From an uncultured Lachnospiraceae bacterium (lineage in GTDB: Bacteria; Bacillota; Clostridia; Lachnospirales; Lachnospiraceae), in the NCBI GenBank assembly GCA_910577115.1, contig CAJTMC010000015.1, forward strand, positions 1-64,000: a DNA stretch of 64,000 nt, read 5' to 3'. The notes beneath the pieces were generated by a model. That model searched no databases. It was given only the letters and a program-made list of their open reading frames with translations, and was not told the DNA's origin. Below are positions 8,597-18,082 of this stretch, in pieces; the first letter of the stretch is position 1; every line of letters begins with the position of its first letter. Made by a program: the position numbers and the translations under genes.

Positions 8597-8652
8597 TTTA
8601 TCAATTATGCTCCTTTCCCAGTCTGCCAATAGTTCTTTCCCTAACACGTATT

Positions 8653-9951
8653 TTACTCTTTATAGTAACTAAATGCCAACCCATACATCCGCACCGTAGC
8701 GCCCTCCTCGATTCCAAGCGCTTCAAGCTCGTCCAATATGCCATTATCCTTAAGGAACTTCTGAAAGAACTGAAAGCCTTTCTCAGAGTCCAAATTGGTA
8801 TAACCAAGCATTTTCTCAATGCGGGGGCCTTCCACTACATATTCGTCGTTCTTTGCGTTATATTCAACCGTATACGGTTCATTTGACGTCACAATGTCCA
8901 CGTCCGGATTAAATTCCGGTTCAAATACGGTTGGCGGTTCATCAATTTCAGAAAGCATGGTGTTTACATAATATAAAAGTTCCTTTAATCCTTCACCGGA
9001 CACTGCTGATATCGGAAACACTTTGATGCCCTTTGGCTCAAATTCCTCTTTTATCTTCTGAACAGGATTGGGCGCATCTGCGTCACCAACAATTGCATCA
9101 ATCTTATTTGCTGCAATGACCTGCGGCCTGTGGGCAATGTCTGCATTGTAGGCTTCAAGCTCCTTGTTAATCGCATAAATGTCCCCTATCGGATCTCTGC
9201 CTTCCGTTGAAGCGGCATCTACCAAATGGATTAAAACCTTCGTTCGTTCGATATGACGTAAAAACTCATGTCCCAATCCTACACCTTCAGAGGCGCCCTC
9301 AATCAATCCCGGAATATCTGCTATCACAAAGCCATTGCCTCCGTCTAAATCAACAACGCCTAAATTCGGATTTAAGGTCGTAAAATGATAGTTTGCAATC
9401 TTTGGACGTGCATTTGTAACCCGGGAAAGGAATGTGGATTTACCGACATTTGGAAAGCCTACCAGCCCAACATCTGCGATAACTTTTAATTCCAAAAAAA
9501 GATTCAGCTCCTTTGCCGGCTGTCCCGGCTGTGCATACTTTGGAGCCTGCATTGTCGAAGTGGCATAGTGCTGGTTGCCGTTTCCGCCTTTTCCGCCGCT
9601 TAAAATAACCTGCCTGCGGTTTTCACCCGACATGTCTGCAATAATCTTTCCTGATTCCAGCTCTTTTATTACTGTTCCCTGTGGGATTTTGATAATAATA
9701 TCATTCCCGTTTTTTCCGCGGCAGTTGCGCTTTCCGCCGTTTTCTCCGTCCTGTGCACAATATTTCCGGATATGCCGGAAGTCGGTAAGCGTATTTAACC
9801 CTTCATCTACTTCAAAGATGACACTCCCGCCCATGCCGCCGTCGCCACCGTCCGGACCGCCGTTTGGCACATATTTTTCACGCCGGAACGAAACATGTCC
9901 GTCGCCGCCTTTTCCGCTTCTAATATATATTTTTGCCCTGTCTGCGAACAT
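8653..9951 (-). CDS. obgE: GTPase ObgE/CgtA
   Basis: 432 residues from the ATG at 9951, chosen for AGGAGG just upstream. It has three domains. The Gly-rich Obg domain spans 1-158 (SGKGGDGHVSFRRE, then GGDGGMGG repeats). The G domain spans about 159-330, with the GFPNVGKST P-loop, DIPG switch II and NKID. The C-terminal OCT domain carries VEGPRIEKM. Obg is an essential GTPase in 50S assembly and stringent signalling. A terminator-like hairpin separates it from rpmA, so some transcription may stop before it. Confidence 0.97.
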   Translation of the reverse strand: MFADRAKIYIRSGKGGDGHVSFRREKYVPNGGPDGGDGGMGGSVIFEVDEGLNTLTDFRHIRKYCAQDGENGGKRNCRGKNGNDIIIKIPQGTVIKELESGKIIADMSGENRRQVILSGGKGGNGNQHYATSTMQAPKYAQPGQPAKELNLFLELKVIADVGLVGFPNVGKSTFLSRVTNARPKIANYHFTTLNPNLGVVDLDGGNGFVIADIPGLIEGASEGVGLGHEFLRHIERTKVLIHLVDAASTEGRDPIGDIYAINKELEAYNADIAHRPQVIAANKIDAIVGDADAPNPVQKIKEEFEPKGIKVFPISAVSGEGLKELLYYVNTMLSEIDEPPTVFEPEFNPDVDIVTSNEPYTVEYNAKNDEYVVEGPRIEKMLGYTNLDSEKGFQFFQKFLKDNGILDELEALGIEEGATVRMYGLAFSYYKE

Positions 9952-10030
9952 AATAATCCTCCTGTCCCGTAGAATTGCCGCGCACCCCATGCGCCGCCTT
10001 GGCGGCCTATTTTCGCTACATGGGAGCTGT

Positions 10031-10070
10031 GCATAAAAAGGCCTCAGGTAAATCCTGAAGCCTTTTGTGC
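10031..10070 (-). terminator. Hairpin after rpmA
   Basis: On the minus strand a stem of GCACAAAAGGCTTCAGG with CCTGAGGCCTTTTTATGC has a 5-base loop and a run of five T on its 3' side. It lies 17 bases past the rpmA stop. It is a probable, perhaps partial, terminator between the ribosomal-protein genes and obgE. Confidence 0.75.
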
Positions 10071-10086
10071 ATCGTTGTATGTCGTC

Positions 10087-10374
10087 CTATTTCTCCTCTA
10101 CAGGATAAACAGAAGCCTGCTTCCTATCGCGGCCGTTTCTCTCAAATCTGAGCACACCATCTACTAATGCAAACAATGTATCGTCGCCGCCTCTTCCAAC
10201 ATTTACGCCCGGATGGATTTTTGTTCCACGCTGTCTGTATAAAATATTTCCAGCCTTAACAAACTGACCATCTGCTCTCTTTGCACCTAATCTCTTAGAC
10301 TCGGAATCTCTACCATTCTTTGTAGAACCAACTCCCTTTTTATGAGCAAAAAACTGAAGATCCAAATTCATCAT
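10087..10374 (-). CDS. rpmA: 50S ribosomal protein L27
   Basis: 95 residues. The start MMNLDLQFFAHKKGVGSTKN shows the Firmicute N-terminal extension that must be removed after FF by the protease Prp before L27 can act at the peptidyl-transferase centre. The conserved RLGAKRADGQFV and RQRGTKIHPGxNVGRGGDDTLF blocks are intact. The prp gene lies 4 bases upstream in the same operon, and the ribosome binding site AGGAGGTG overlaps the end of prp. Confidence 0.97.
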   Translation of the reverse strand: MMNLDLQFFAHKKGVGSTKNGRDSESKRLGAKRADGQFVKAGNILYRQRGTKIHPGVNVGRGGDDTLFALVDGVLRFERNGRDRKQASVYPVEEK

Positions 10375-10378
10375 GGTA

Positions 10379-10732
10379 TTACACCTCCTCGATTATAAGC
10401 CTGAAATAACTTTTCTCTTTTTTGAAAAAGCCATTTTTTTTCTGCTTTCCATAGTTCTTTTCAATGTCTTTTAAACCAAGCAGCATCGTGTCCATCAGAA
10501 GTTTTGTCTTATCATTGATTTCATTTAGAAAACGACATTCAATCACACCGTCCTTTGCTGTGACATCTGTTTTTTCGTTGGCAAGCTTCTCAATCGCATT
10601 AAGCGTGTTGATTACCAAAACGGAAATCGATGCACATACAATATCATTCCCTGACGGGGCAAACCCTGCATGACCGGAACACGTAAACCCTGTATAACTG
10701 CCTTTTGATTTAAAAATTGTGATCGTAGTCAT
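10379..10732 (-). CDS. prp: Ribosomal-processing cysteine protease Prp
   Basis: 117 residues. The catalytic pair is visible as His21 (SGHAGFA) and Cys33 (DIVCASISVL), with the family's GxxxxGNDIVCAxxS context. Prp cleaves the N-terminal extension of L27. Its place between rplU and rpmA is the conserved arrangement in Firmicutes that carry extended L27. Confidence 0.95.
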   Translation of the reverse strand: MTTITIFKSKGSYTGFTCSGHAGFAPSGNDIVCASISVLVINTLNAIEKLANEKTDVTAKDGVIECRFLNEINDKTKLLMDTMLLGLKDIEKNYGKQKKNGFFKKEKSYFRLIIEEV

Positions 10733-10756
10733 ATTATCTAACGAAACAACATCTTA

Positions 10757-11062
10757 TTAAGCGTTGATTTTATCAATCTTAACCTGAGTGTATGCTTGTC
10801 TATGACCGTTCTTCTTGTGATAGCCTGTCTTTCTCTTATACTTGTAGACGATAATCTTCTTGCCTCTGCCCTGCTCCATAACAGTAGCGGAAACAGACGC
10901 GTTCTTTACGTCTTCACCTACTTTAAGAGAATCATTGCTAACAGCAATCACTTCGTCAAACGTTACAGTGTTTCCTACCTCTGCATCAAGCTTTTCTACC
11001 TTGATGACATCTCCTTCAGAAACCTTGTACTGCTTTCCACCTGTTGCAATAATTGCGTACAT
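10757..11062 (-). CDS. rplU: 50S ribosomal protein L21
   Basis: 101 residues, full length: MYAIIATGGKQYKVSEGD start and KYKRKTGYHKKNGHRQ near the C-terminus. It is the first gene of the rplU-prp-rpmA operon, with AGGAGGTGC upstream and a leader of about 80 bases after a consensus promoter. Confidence 0.98.
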   Translation of the reverse strand: MYAIIATGGKQYKVSEGDVIKVEKLDAEVGNTVTFDEVIAVSNDSLKVGEDVKNASVSATVMEQGRGKKIIVYKYKRKTGYHKKNGHRQAYTQVKIDKINA

Positions 11063-11140
11063 ATTGCACCTCCTAAATAATTACTCGCTAACTTTGGTGG
11101 TATTATCTCTAATACACTTCAACCTGGTTATGCGGCATAC
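11063..11140 (-). ncRNA. Probable ribosomal protein L21 leader
   Basis: The untranslated leader between the promoter and rplU contains a short hairpin (GTATT paired with AATAC, 6-base loop) and an AACC/GGTT repeat. Leaders of rplU in low-GC Gram-positives are a known autoregulatory RNA class. Membership here is inferred from position and not shown by structure. Confidence 0.4.
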
Positions 11141-11146
11141 TCATAA

Positions 11147-11175
11147 ATAATAGCATTGCTGTTAGGAATTGTCAA
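11147..11175 (-). promoter_or_regulatory. Promoter of the rplU operon
   Basis: On the minus strand TTGACA (11170-11175), a 17-base spacer and TATTAT (11147-11152) give a near-perfect sigma-A promoter, as expected for a ribosomal-protein operon. Confidence 0.88.
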
Positions 11176-11203
11176 TAGTTTTTGTGCCTGTCCTTTGCAA
11201 AAT

Positions 11204-13762
11204 TCACATATATTTTCTAAGCAGTTGTGCCACTTTGTCGATATTAATCGGTTTTGACGTATGGGCATTCATGCCACAATCCATGCATTTTTGCACATCA
11301 TCATCAAATGCGTCCGCGCTCATGGCAATAATCGGAATGCTTTTTGCGTTCGCATGCTCCAAAGAACGGATTGCACAGGCTGCCTCAAATCCTGTCATAA
11401 CAGGCATTCGAAGATCCATTAAAACCGCCTGATAATATCCTGCGGGCGACTGTGAGAATTTATCAACACAAATTTTTCCGTCCTCGGCATGTTCCGGCTG
11501 CAAATCTAATTCGGAAAGCAGGACATTCGCAATCTCCCAGTTCAAATCGTTGTCCTCTGCCACAAGAACGCGTTCCCCATGAAATGGTTCAATCCTGTTT
11601 TTTTCGTTTCCCGCCGCAGGGTTCCCGTCTTCGGTGATTTTATGTAAATTATAATACAATGTCGATTTGAATAACGGCTTGATAATAAACGCGTCAACCC
11701 CTGCCTGCCTTGCTTTTTCCTCCAGCTCACTGTTGTCAGCTGCGGAAATCATAAAAATATGCGGCGCACTGCCATATATTTTCCGGATTTCCTGCGTTAA
11801 TGCGATGCCGTCCATTTCCGGCAATCTCCAGTCTGTAATAATGATTTCATAGTCTTGCTCTTTTTGGTGCTGCTCCGCAAGCATCTGTAACGCTATTTTT
11901 CCATTCAGCGCCGGTTGGGCCTCGATTCCCATCGTTTTTAAAGTAGCAAGCGTGCAGTCGCAAAACACTTCATCATCATCAATCACAAGCGTTCTCCATG
12001 CCGGAAGTTCTGTTTCATTTTCAAGATCAGACACCATTTCCATATCAAGAATTACATGAAATTCGCTGCCTTTTCCCTGTTCACTTTCCACCGAAATCAA
12101 ACCGCCCATTGAGTCAATAATGTATTTTGTGATACTTAAGCCAAGACCGGCACCATGTGCTTTTTGAATGCGGGCATTGTCTTCACGCATAAAAGCTGCA
12201 AAGATATTCTTCTGAAATTCAGGACTCATGCCAATCCCATTATCAATGACCTGAATGTGAACCCGCACATAACCATTTCCCTTTTGTGATGCCTCCTGAT
12301 GCAGTTTTAACCGAATCTTTCCGTTTTCCGGCGTAAACTTAATTGCATTTCCCACAAGATTAATCATAACCTGACATAAACGGACACTGTCCCCCCACAC
12401 ATTTTCCGTCAAAATATCATAGATATTCAGGTCAATGCGCTGATTTTTCGCGCGCGCAGAAGGAACTACAATACTCATCACACTTTCCATCAGCTCCGGC
12501 AGTGCGATTTGTTCCATTGTCAGTACCATTTTTCCGCTTTCAATCTTGGACATATCCAAAACATCGTTCACCAATCCGAGCAGGTGCTTGCCTGATACAG
12601 AAATCTTGGACAGGCATTCTTTAACTTTCTTATCATTTCCGATATTTGCGATTGCAATATCTGTCATTCCCAAAATGCCGTTCATCGGTGTGCGGATATC
12701 ATGGCTCATATTGGAGAGAAATTCACTTTTTGCCTTGTTTGCGCGCTCTGCCACATGCCTTGCCTCATTTACGCTTTTCATCTGCTCGCGCATCATGTAA
12801 TAATAGATTGAAAATACAATCAAAAGTACGATTGTGATAATAATGCCATTAAATAGCGCTGTGCGTGTCCACTCATCTCCAAAGGCTTCAACCGACTCGT
12901 CGAGCATACTGTATGGCATGGACAAAATCAGATACCATTCCGAATATGGCAGACTTTTGCAATATAACCGGCGCCGTCCGTTTTTCAGGACAAGTTTGTT
13001 TGTATAATCTGCCTTTTGTGACATCGCGGTTTTGAGTTCCGCAAGGTATTTGTCCAGTTCCTCTTTCGATTCATCCGCGCCTTCTTCCCAATGCCTTTGG
13101 ATTTTTTCGTAGTAATCCCTATATTCGTTTTGGTCTCCATCGTTCTGAATGACAATTTCGCCATTTCGGCGAATGACATTATAAAACATTGTTTCATCTA
13201 ATCCCGCTGAGAAAAAATTATCAATATAATCAATGGAAAGTCCGGCTACCAGTGCAACAATCTGCGTCCCGCCTGCTGTCCTGTAAGAAATCGGAACGCC
13301 GAGCAAAACAATTTTATTTCCTGCATCATCGGCACCTAATGCAATTTTTTTATTTCCTTCTTCTATGGACTCCAGAAAAATCACAAAATAAGAATCTGAT
13401 AATACAATCTGATTGCCGTATATCATGTCAAAGGAACCGTCCTCCATATAATAGGCGATACTGTCAAACGCCCTGTTTTGGGCATGGTTAACCAGCATCT
13501 CCCGAATTGCAAAATCGCCCTCCGTGCTCTCTAGCACATCTTGGGCAAATGCCTCTACCTGAGCTAATTTCAATTCCATAATCGTACCGAAGTGCTGTGT
13601 AATCTGATCGCTCATTCCCGACATATACGTCTCGCCGATTTTGTTCATCGTTTCGGCACTTTTTTTATTCATATGAATCGTTTGCAGAGAAAAAACACCG
13701 ATGCACACTGCAATCGCCAGAATAAGATTTATGATTAAAAAACGTGTCGGTTTGTTCTTCAT
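11204..13762 (-). CDS. Hybrid sensor histidine kinase with two receiver domains
   Basis: 852 residues. Two membrane helices (about 8-28 and 300-322) flank an extracytoplasmic sensor region resembling a Cache domain. A HisKA domain with phospho-acceptor His354 (NMSHDIRTPMNG) follows. The HATPase domain has NLVGNAIKF (N box), DNGIG and GAGLGLSI. Receiver 1 carries Asp644 (TDWRLPEMDG) and receiver 2 carries Asp783 (MDLRMPVMTG). No output domain or Hpt domain is present, so phosphate must be passed to a partner elsewhere. GGGAGG precedes the start. It sits between rng and rplU, which usually adjoin. The signal is unknown. Confidence 0.93.
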   Translation of the reverse strand: MKNKPTRFLIINLILAIAVCIGVFSLQTIHMNKKSAETMNKIGETYMSGMSDQITQHFGTIMELKLAQVEAFAQDVLESTEGDFAIREMLVNHAQNRAFDSIAYYMEDGSFDMIYGNQIVLSDSYFVIFLESIEEGNKKIALGADDAGNKIVLLGVPISYRTAGGTQIVALVAGLSIDYIDNFFSAGLDETMFYNVIRRNGEIVIQNDGDQNEYRDYYEKIQRHWEEGADESKEELDKYLAELKTAMSQKADYTNKLVLKNGRRRLYCKSLPYSEWYLILSMPYSMLDESVEAFGDEWTRTALFNGIIITIVLLIVFSIYYYMMREQMKSVNEARHVAERANKAKSEFLSNMSHDIRTPMNGILGMTDIAIANIGNDKKVKECLSKISVSGKHLLGLVNDVLDMSKIESGKMVLTMEQIALPELMESVMSIVVPSARAKNQRIDLNIYDILTENVWGDSVRLCQVMINLVGNAIKFTPENGKIRLKLHQEASQKGNGYVRVHIQVIDNGIGMSPEFQKNIFAAFMREDNARIQKAHGAGLGLSITKYIIDSMGGLISVESEQGKGSEFHVILDMEMVSDLENETELPAWRTLVIDDDEVFCDCTLATLKTMGIEAQPALNGKIALQMLAEQHQKEQDYEIIITDWRLPEMDGIALTQEIRKIYGSAPHIFMISAADNSELEEKARQAGVDAFIIKPLFKSTLYYNLHKITEDGNPAAGNEKNRIEPFHGERVLVAEDNDLNWEIANVLLSELDLQPEHAEDGKICVDKFSQSPAGYYQAVLMDLRMPVMTGFEAACAIRSLEHANAKSIPIIAMSADAFDDDVQKCMDCGMNAHTSKPINIDKVAQLLRKYM

Positions 13763-14003
13763 GCGAAGCCTCCCATACCCTGTGCACTGACAGATATTTT
13801 TGACTTATAGACTGTGTTCAGCCTTTAACTTACATTTTACCATTGATTCAGACAGAATAAAACCCAAAATAGATTGATTCATTATTTTTAGTTACCAAAA
13901 TTTTTTAATCAATTTTGATAAAATTTCATCATTCTTCCTCATCATAATTATATGCTTTGATATACACAAAATTTCTTCCGAATACAATTCAAAGTACAAC
14001 GAC

Positions 14004-15257
14004 TCACTCCCTGTAATCTTTTGATTCCTGCTCCTCAATTTGCTCCTCCAAAGCTTTTGTCGTTTTTTTGCGGGTTATCTCTACAAGTCCAAGTGCGGTG
14101 ATATCGACTATGCTGGTCAATATGCGGTCTTTTTTTGCAAGTGCCCGCAGCTCCTGCAAAAGCGCAAGCTCCTTTTTGTCATCTTCCATATTGATAAAAT
14201 CAATTAATATCATACCGGAGAGATTTCTAAGGCGTATCTGCCGCATAATTTCGCCCGCCGCTTCCATATTAATTTGATAAATGTACGCGGCATTGTCCTT
14301 TTTGGTGATGTTTTTTCCGGAATTTACGTCGATGACATACATCGCCTCCGTCTTTTCAATCACAAGATAAGCGCCCGACTTCAACCATACTTGTTGAGAA
14401 AGCAGTTCGGCAATCTGCGTTTCTATGCGATATAGCTTCAGCAGCGGATAGTCATCGTCCTGATACAACGAAATACGCGTAAGCTGCTCTGGCATATATA
14501 GCGATACAAAATCCTTCAATTCATCATAAATTTCCCTGCTATCCGTAATAATCTGTTGATAGCTGATTCCGTCATCACGCATGTTTGTCAGGTAAGACGG
14601 CGCAACGCTCCATATGCGGCTATAGCAGGTTCTGTGAATCCCTTCCTGAAGCAGTGTGGACATTTTTTGATTTAGTTCCATGATTTCATCGGTAACAGGC
14701 TGCAATCCTCTTTGCCTTTCCTGTCCTTCAATATCGGCTGTATCCAAAAGCGATGCGGCATTGGTACGAATCACAACACCATATGCAATATCCTGAGGAA
14801 TGGCAGCGCGAAGCTGTTCTTTTTCCACTTTCGTGCATTTTTGGGATACGCCCTTATAAGTATTTGCATACGAAACGACACTATATTTTCCGGCAAGTGA
14901 CAAGTTCATCGTAAATACAGGCTCTTTTGTGCGCACAGCCTCTTTTTCAAGCTGCACTAAAATCTCGTCCCCTGCTAAAATTCTGCCATCATATTTGCGG
15001 TTTGTGATAACCGGAATATAATTGGAATGAATCGGCAGATATCCCTTTTTATCAGGCGCATAATCAATAAATGCCGCATGAATTTGTTTTGCGACATTTA
15101 CCACTTTTGCAACAAAGATATCCCCGATTTTTGCATTATCGGAAATTTCGCTATAACGTGTAAAATTTACAGTTTCCATTTTATTTGTCTTGGAATCTAA
15201 TGTAAATGACAACACGCCCTTTTTGTATTTTGTCAAGACATAACGCATATCGCCCAT
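14004..15257 (-). CDS. rng: Ribonuclease G/E family endoribonuclease
   Basis: 417 residues, the short RNase G form without the RNase E scaffold tail. It has an N-terminal S1-like region (GDIFVAKVVNVAKQIHAAFIDYA) and a catalytic core with the metal-ligand motif YVIDVNSGK and later MILIDFINMEDD. It lacks the C-terminal Zn-link extension of longer forms. Its ATG overlaps the TGA of the upstream gene (TGATG), so the two are translationally coupled. It is likely to act in rRNA maturation and mRNA decay. Confidence 0.93.
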   Translation of the reverse strand: MGDMRYVLTKYKKGVLSFTLDSKTNKMETVNFTRYSEISDNAKIGDIFVAKVVNVAKQIHAAFIDYAPDKKGYLPIHSNYIPVITNRKYDGRILAGDEILVQLEKEAVRTKEPVFTMNLSLAGKYSVVSYANTYKGVSQKCTKVEKEQLRAAIPQDIAYGVVIRTNAASLLDTADIEGQERQRGLQPVTDEIMELNQKMSTLLQEGIHRTCYSRIWSVAPSYLTNMRDDGISYQQIITDSREIYDELKDFVSLYMPEQLTRISLYQDDDYPLLKLYRIETQIAELLSQQVWLKSGAYLVIEKTEAMYVIDVNSGKNITKKDNAAYIYQINMEAAGEIMRQIRLRNLSGMILIDFINMEDDKKELALLQELRALAKKDRILTSIVDITALGLVEITRKKTTKALEEQIEEQESKDYRE

Positions 15258-15964
15258 CAGTAGTCACTCCCAACAAATCCAAGCGGCTCAAGTTTCATTT
15301 CTTCCTGTGTACCTGCATTCATGTAAGTTTCCTCTCTTGTAATCAGAAGTGCATACTCGTCAAAATCCGCATTATTTTTTTCATATATTGCTTTCATCAC
15401 AAGGGAAGGTTTCAGATTGCCGGAGCTGCTTGCATCCACAACAAGATTTAATACATGTTTATCCTCGTCAAAAGAACACGCAAACAAAAACGGCTTCATG
15501 TCAAAGGTTGTTTCACTCTTTTTTGTCTGTTTCGTAACAATAATTTTGGATTGACCCAAAAAGTCATCGATGACCAATTTGATCAAAAACGTCGGCCTAT
15601 ATGTTTCCCGAAATGCAATGGTATAGCGCGCCGCTGCGACGCTCGCCATTGCATTTCCTGCATGTTCCGGAAGCAGCTTTGCCTCCAAAATCTCAATTCC
15701 TTCTACCATTTGTGCATTTAATGCATTAATAAAGTTCTTAGAGCTAGTAAGGGAATTGACCTCAATATCCATATATTCGCCATTACTCTCAAGCCCAAGC
15801 CCAAGCGGGGCTGCAAAGGACATAATCTGATGCGGGCTAAAGCCCGATGAATACGTAATATCAATGCCTGCACGCCGGATCGCTTTCTGAAAATACCGCA
15901 TCACATCAAGATGCCCAATAAAGCGAAGCACGCCATGTTTTGAAAATTTTACTCTTAGCTTCAT
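15257..15964 (-). CDS. TIGR03936-family radical-SAM-associated protein (DUF2344)
   Basis: 235 residues. The N-terminal signature MKLRVKFSKHGVLRFIGHLDVMRYF and the SSGFSPHQIMSFAAPLGLG stretch are characteristic of DUF2344. The family is encoded next to, or fused with, TIGR03960 radical SAM proteins, as here. The biochemical role is unknown, but the constant link to rng and rplU suggests RNA or ribosome modification. AGGAG lies 12 bases before the ATG. Confidence 0.9.
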   Translation of the reverse strand: MKLRVKFSKHGVLRFIGHLDVMRYFQKAIRRAGIDITYSSGFSPHQIMSFAAPLGLGLESNGEYMDIEVNSLTSSKNFINALNAQMVEGIEILEAKLLPEHAGNAMASVAAARYTIAFRETYRPTFLIKLVIDDFLGQSKIIVTKQTKKSETTFDMKPFLFACSFDEDKHVLNLVVDASSSGNLKPSLVMKAIYEKNNADFDEYALLITREETYMNAGTQEEMKLEPLGFVGSDY

Positions 15965-16012
15965 AATTGATACAAACTCCTATCTGCCTTGTTCCTGTAA
16001 GTATAACAGAAA

Positions 16013-17893
16013 TTATGATCCGACGGTTGTGCGCGGCATGATGCAGATTCCACACGCAAACCGTGCTGCTCCGCAGGCATTACACTGTTCCTTACAATTC
16101 TTTGTCACACTTTCCTTAAGGGCATTGCACCACTCGCGCTTTAAAAATTCTTTTGTCACACCACAGTCGATAAAATCCCACGGGAAAAATTCGTCTAGCC
16201 CGCGCTCCCTCGTCGTGTAAAACGCCGTATCAATGCCGCATTCCAAAAAGGTCTCCATCCAAACATCATGCTTGTAATATTCGCCCCATGCGTCAAAGAT
16301 ACACCCCTTTTGGTATGCTTTTAAAATCGGCTCGCAAAGCTTTCTGTCGCCACGTGCAAGAATACCCTCCATAACGCTCGCCTCGGCTTCATGCCAGTTG
16401 TATTTAATGCTTTTTTTGTTGAGCTGTTCCATAATGGCGCGCTTTGTGGCGTATGCCTTCTCCAAAAACTGCTCCTTCGTACACTGCGGCGCCCACTGGA
16501 ACGGCGTAAAGGGCTTTGGCACAAAAAAGGAGGTGCTTGCCACAATCTGTACCCTTCCGTTTCGCTTATCCTTTGGCACCGTGTCATAATATGTCATCGC
16601 AATCTTATCGGAAAGCTCTGCAATCCCTCGTATATCTTCGTCCGTTTCCGTTGGAAGTCCGAGCATGAAATAAAGCTTTACCCTGTTCCAGCCGCCCTCA
16701 AACGCAAGCGCTGCGCCTTTTAAGATGACTTCTTCGGTCAAACCTTTGTTAATCACATTTCGAAGCCGTTGACTACCCGCTTCCGGCGCAAAGGTCAGAC
16801 TGCTCTTTTTCACGTCCTGCACCTTCTCCATCACGTCAAGCGAAAACGCGTCAATGCGCAGCGAAGGCAGTGAAATGTTCACGTTCTTTTCCCCACAGTG
16901 CGAAAGCAGAAACGTGACAAGCTCCTCAAGCTGCGAATAGTCGCTGGAGCTTAAGGAACTGAGCGAGATTTCCTCATATCCCGTGTTGGCAAGCATTTTT
17001 ACGGCATATTCCTTGAGCATATCCACATCGCGCTCCCTCACGGGACGGTAAAGCTGTCCTGCCTGACAAAAACGGCACCCCCTGATACAGCCGCGCTGGA
17101 TTTCGAGCACCACCCTGTCCTGCGTGCACTTGATAAACGGCACAACCGGCTTTTCGGGATACGTTGTATTTGTTATATCCTTAACAATCTCTTTGGTAAT
17201 CGTTTTTGGAACGCCATTGACTGTCGGGGTAAACGACGCGATTGTGCCATCTTCCTTGTATGCCACCTCGTAAAACTGAGGTACATACAGACCAGGAAGC
17301 TGCGCCGCCCTTAGCAGAAATTCCTTTCGGGAACAGCCCTCTTTTTTGCATGCTTTATATAAATCAAGCAGCGGTCTGTACTGCGTCTCGCCCTCTCCGA
17401 TATAAAAGATGTCAAAAAAGTCCGCAATCGGCTCCGGATTATAAGCACATGGTCCGCCGCCAATGACAATGGGGCAATCCCAGTCCCTGTCACACGCATA
17501 AAACGGTATTTTTGACAAATCAAGGATTTGCAGGATATTTGTGTAGCACATTTCATACTGTATGGTAATGCCCAAAAAGTCAAACGTCTTTATCGGCTCT
17601 TGCGACTCTAGGGCAAACAGCGCAATATCCCTCTCGCGCATGACGCTGTCCAAATCCGGCCAAGGCGAATACACACGCTCACACCATGTATCTTCATAGC
17701 AGTTGAGCATGTTATATAAAATCTGTATGCCAAGGTGTGACATACCGATTTCGTATACATCAGGGAAACACATCGCAAAACGGATGTCCACCTCGGACGG
17801 ATTTTTGACCACCATGTTTACCTCTCCGCCGATGTAGCGGGCGGGCTGCTGAACGGATAAAAGTATCTCATCGCTTAACGCTAATTTTCTCAT
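16013..17893 (-). CDS. TIGR03960-family B12-binding radical SAM protein
   Basis: About 626 residues from the ATG at 17893 (MRKLALSDEILLSV), which has GAGG 5 bases upstream; a GTG at 17980 would add 29 residues but has poor spacing. The N-terminal part resembles a B12-binding region. The radical SAM [4Fe-4S] motif is CIRGCRFCQAG. A C-terminal cluster, CKEQCNACGAARFACGIC, probably binds an extra Fe-S centre. It is the first gene of the leftward run into TIGR03936 and rng. Its product and substrate are not known. Confidence 0.92.
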   Translation of the reverse strand: MRKLALSDEILLSVQQPARYIGGEVNMVVKNPSEVDIRFAMCFPDVYEIGMSHLGIQILYNMLNCYEDTWCERVYSPWPDLDSVMRERDIALFALESQEPIKTFDFLGITIQYEMCYTNILQILDLSKIPFYACDRDWDCPIVIGGGPCAYNPEPIADFFDIFYIGEGETQYRPLLDLYKACKKEGCSRKEFLLRAAQLPGLYVPQFYEVAYKEDGTIASFTPTVNGVPKTITKEIVKDITNTTYPEKPVVPFIKCTQDRVVLEIQRGCIRGCRFCQAGQLYRPVRERDVDMLKEYAVKMLANTGYEEISLSSLSSSDYSQLEELVTFLLSHCGEKNVNISLPSLRIDAFSLDVMEKVQDVKKSSLTFAPEAGSQRLRNVINKGLTEEVILKGAALAFEGGWNRVKLYFMLGLPTETDEDIRGIAELSDKIAMTYYDTVPKDKRNGRVQIVASTSFFVPKPFTPFQWAPQCTKEQFLEKAYATKRAIMEQLNKKSIKYNWHEAEASVMEGILARGDRKLCEPILKAYQKGCIFDAWGEYYKHDVWMETFLECGIDTAFYTTRERGLDEFFPWDFIDCGVTKEFLKREWCNALKESVTKNCKEQCNACGAARFACGICIMPRTTVGS

Positions 17894-18082
17894 AAATACC
17901 TCATTTCCCTTGATGAGCGGTCTCGGAAACTCAATAAAGTCCATAGTTCCGCTCTTTTTTATTGTTTTTTTCTTGCTCACCTCATGTTTTTTGCATATTT
18001 TTTATATGAATTTCCAAAATTGTATTGACAAGCGCCCCAAAATCGGGGCTACGCCTTTCGTAAAAGAAAACCTTTTTCGGAG

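Noticed and set aside
9575..10036. A long plus-strand frame antisense to obgE
   Set aside because: Pro/Ser/Phe-rich translation typical of the opposite strand of a Gly-rich gene; obgE on the minus strand is certain.
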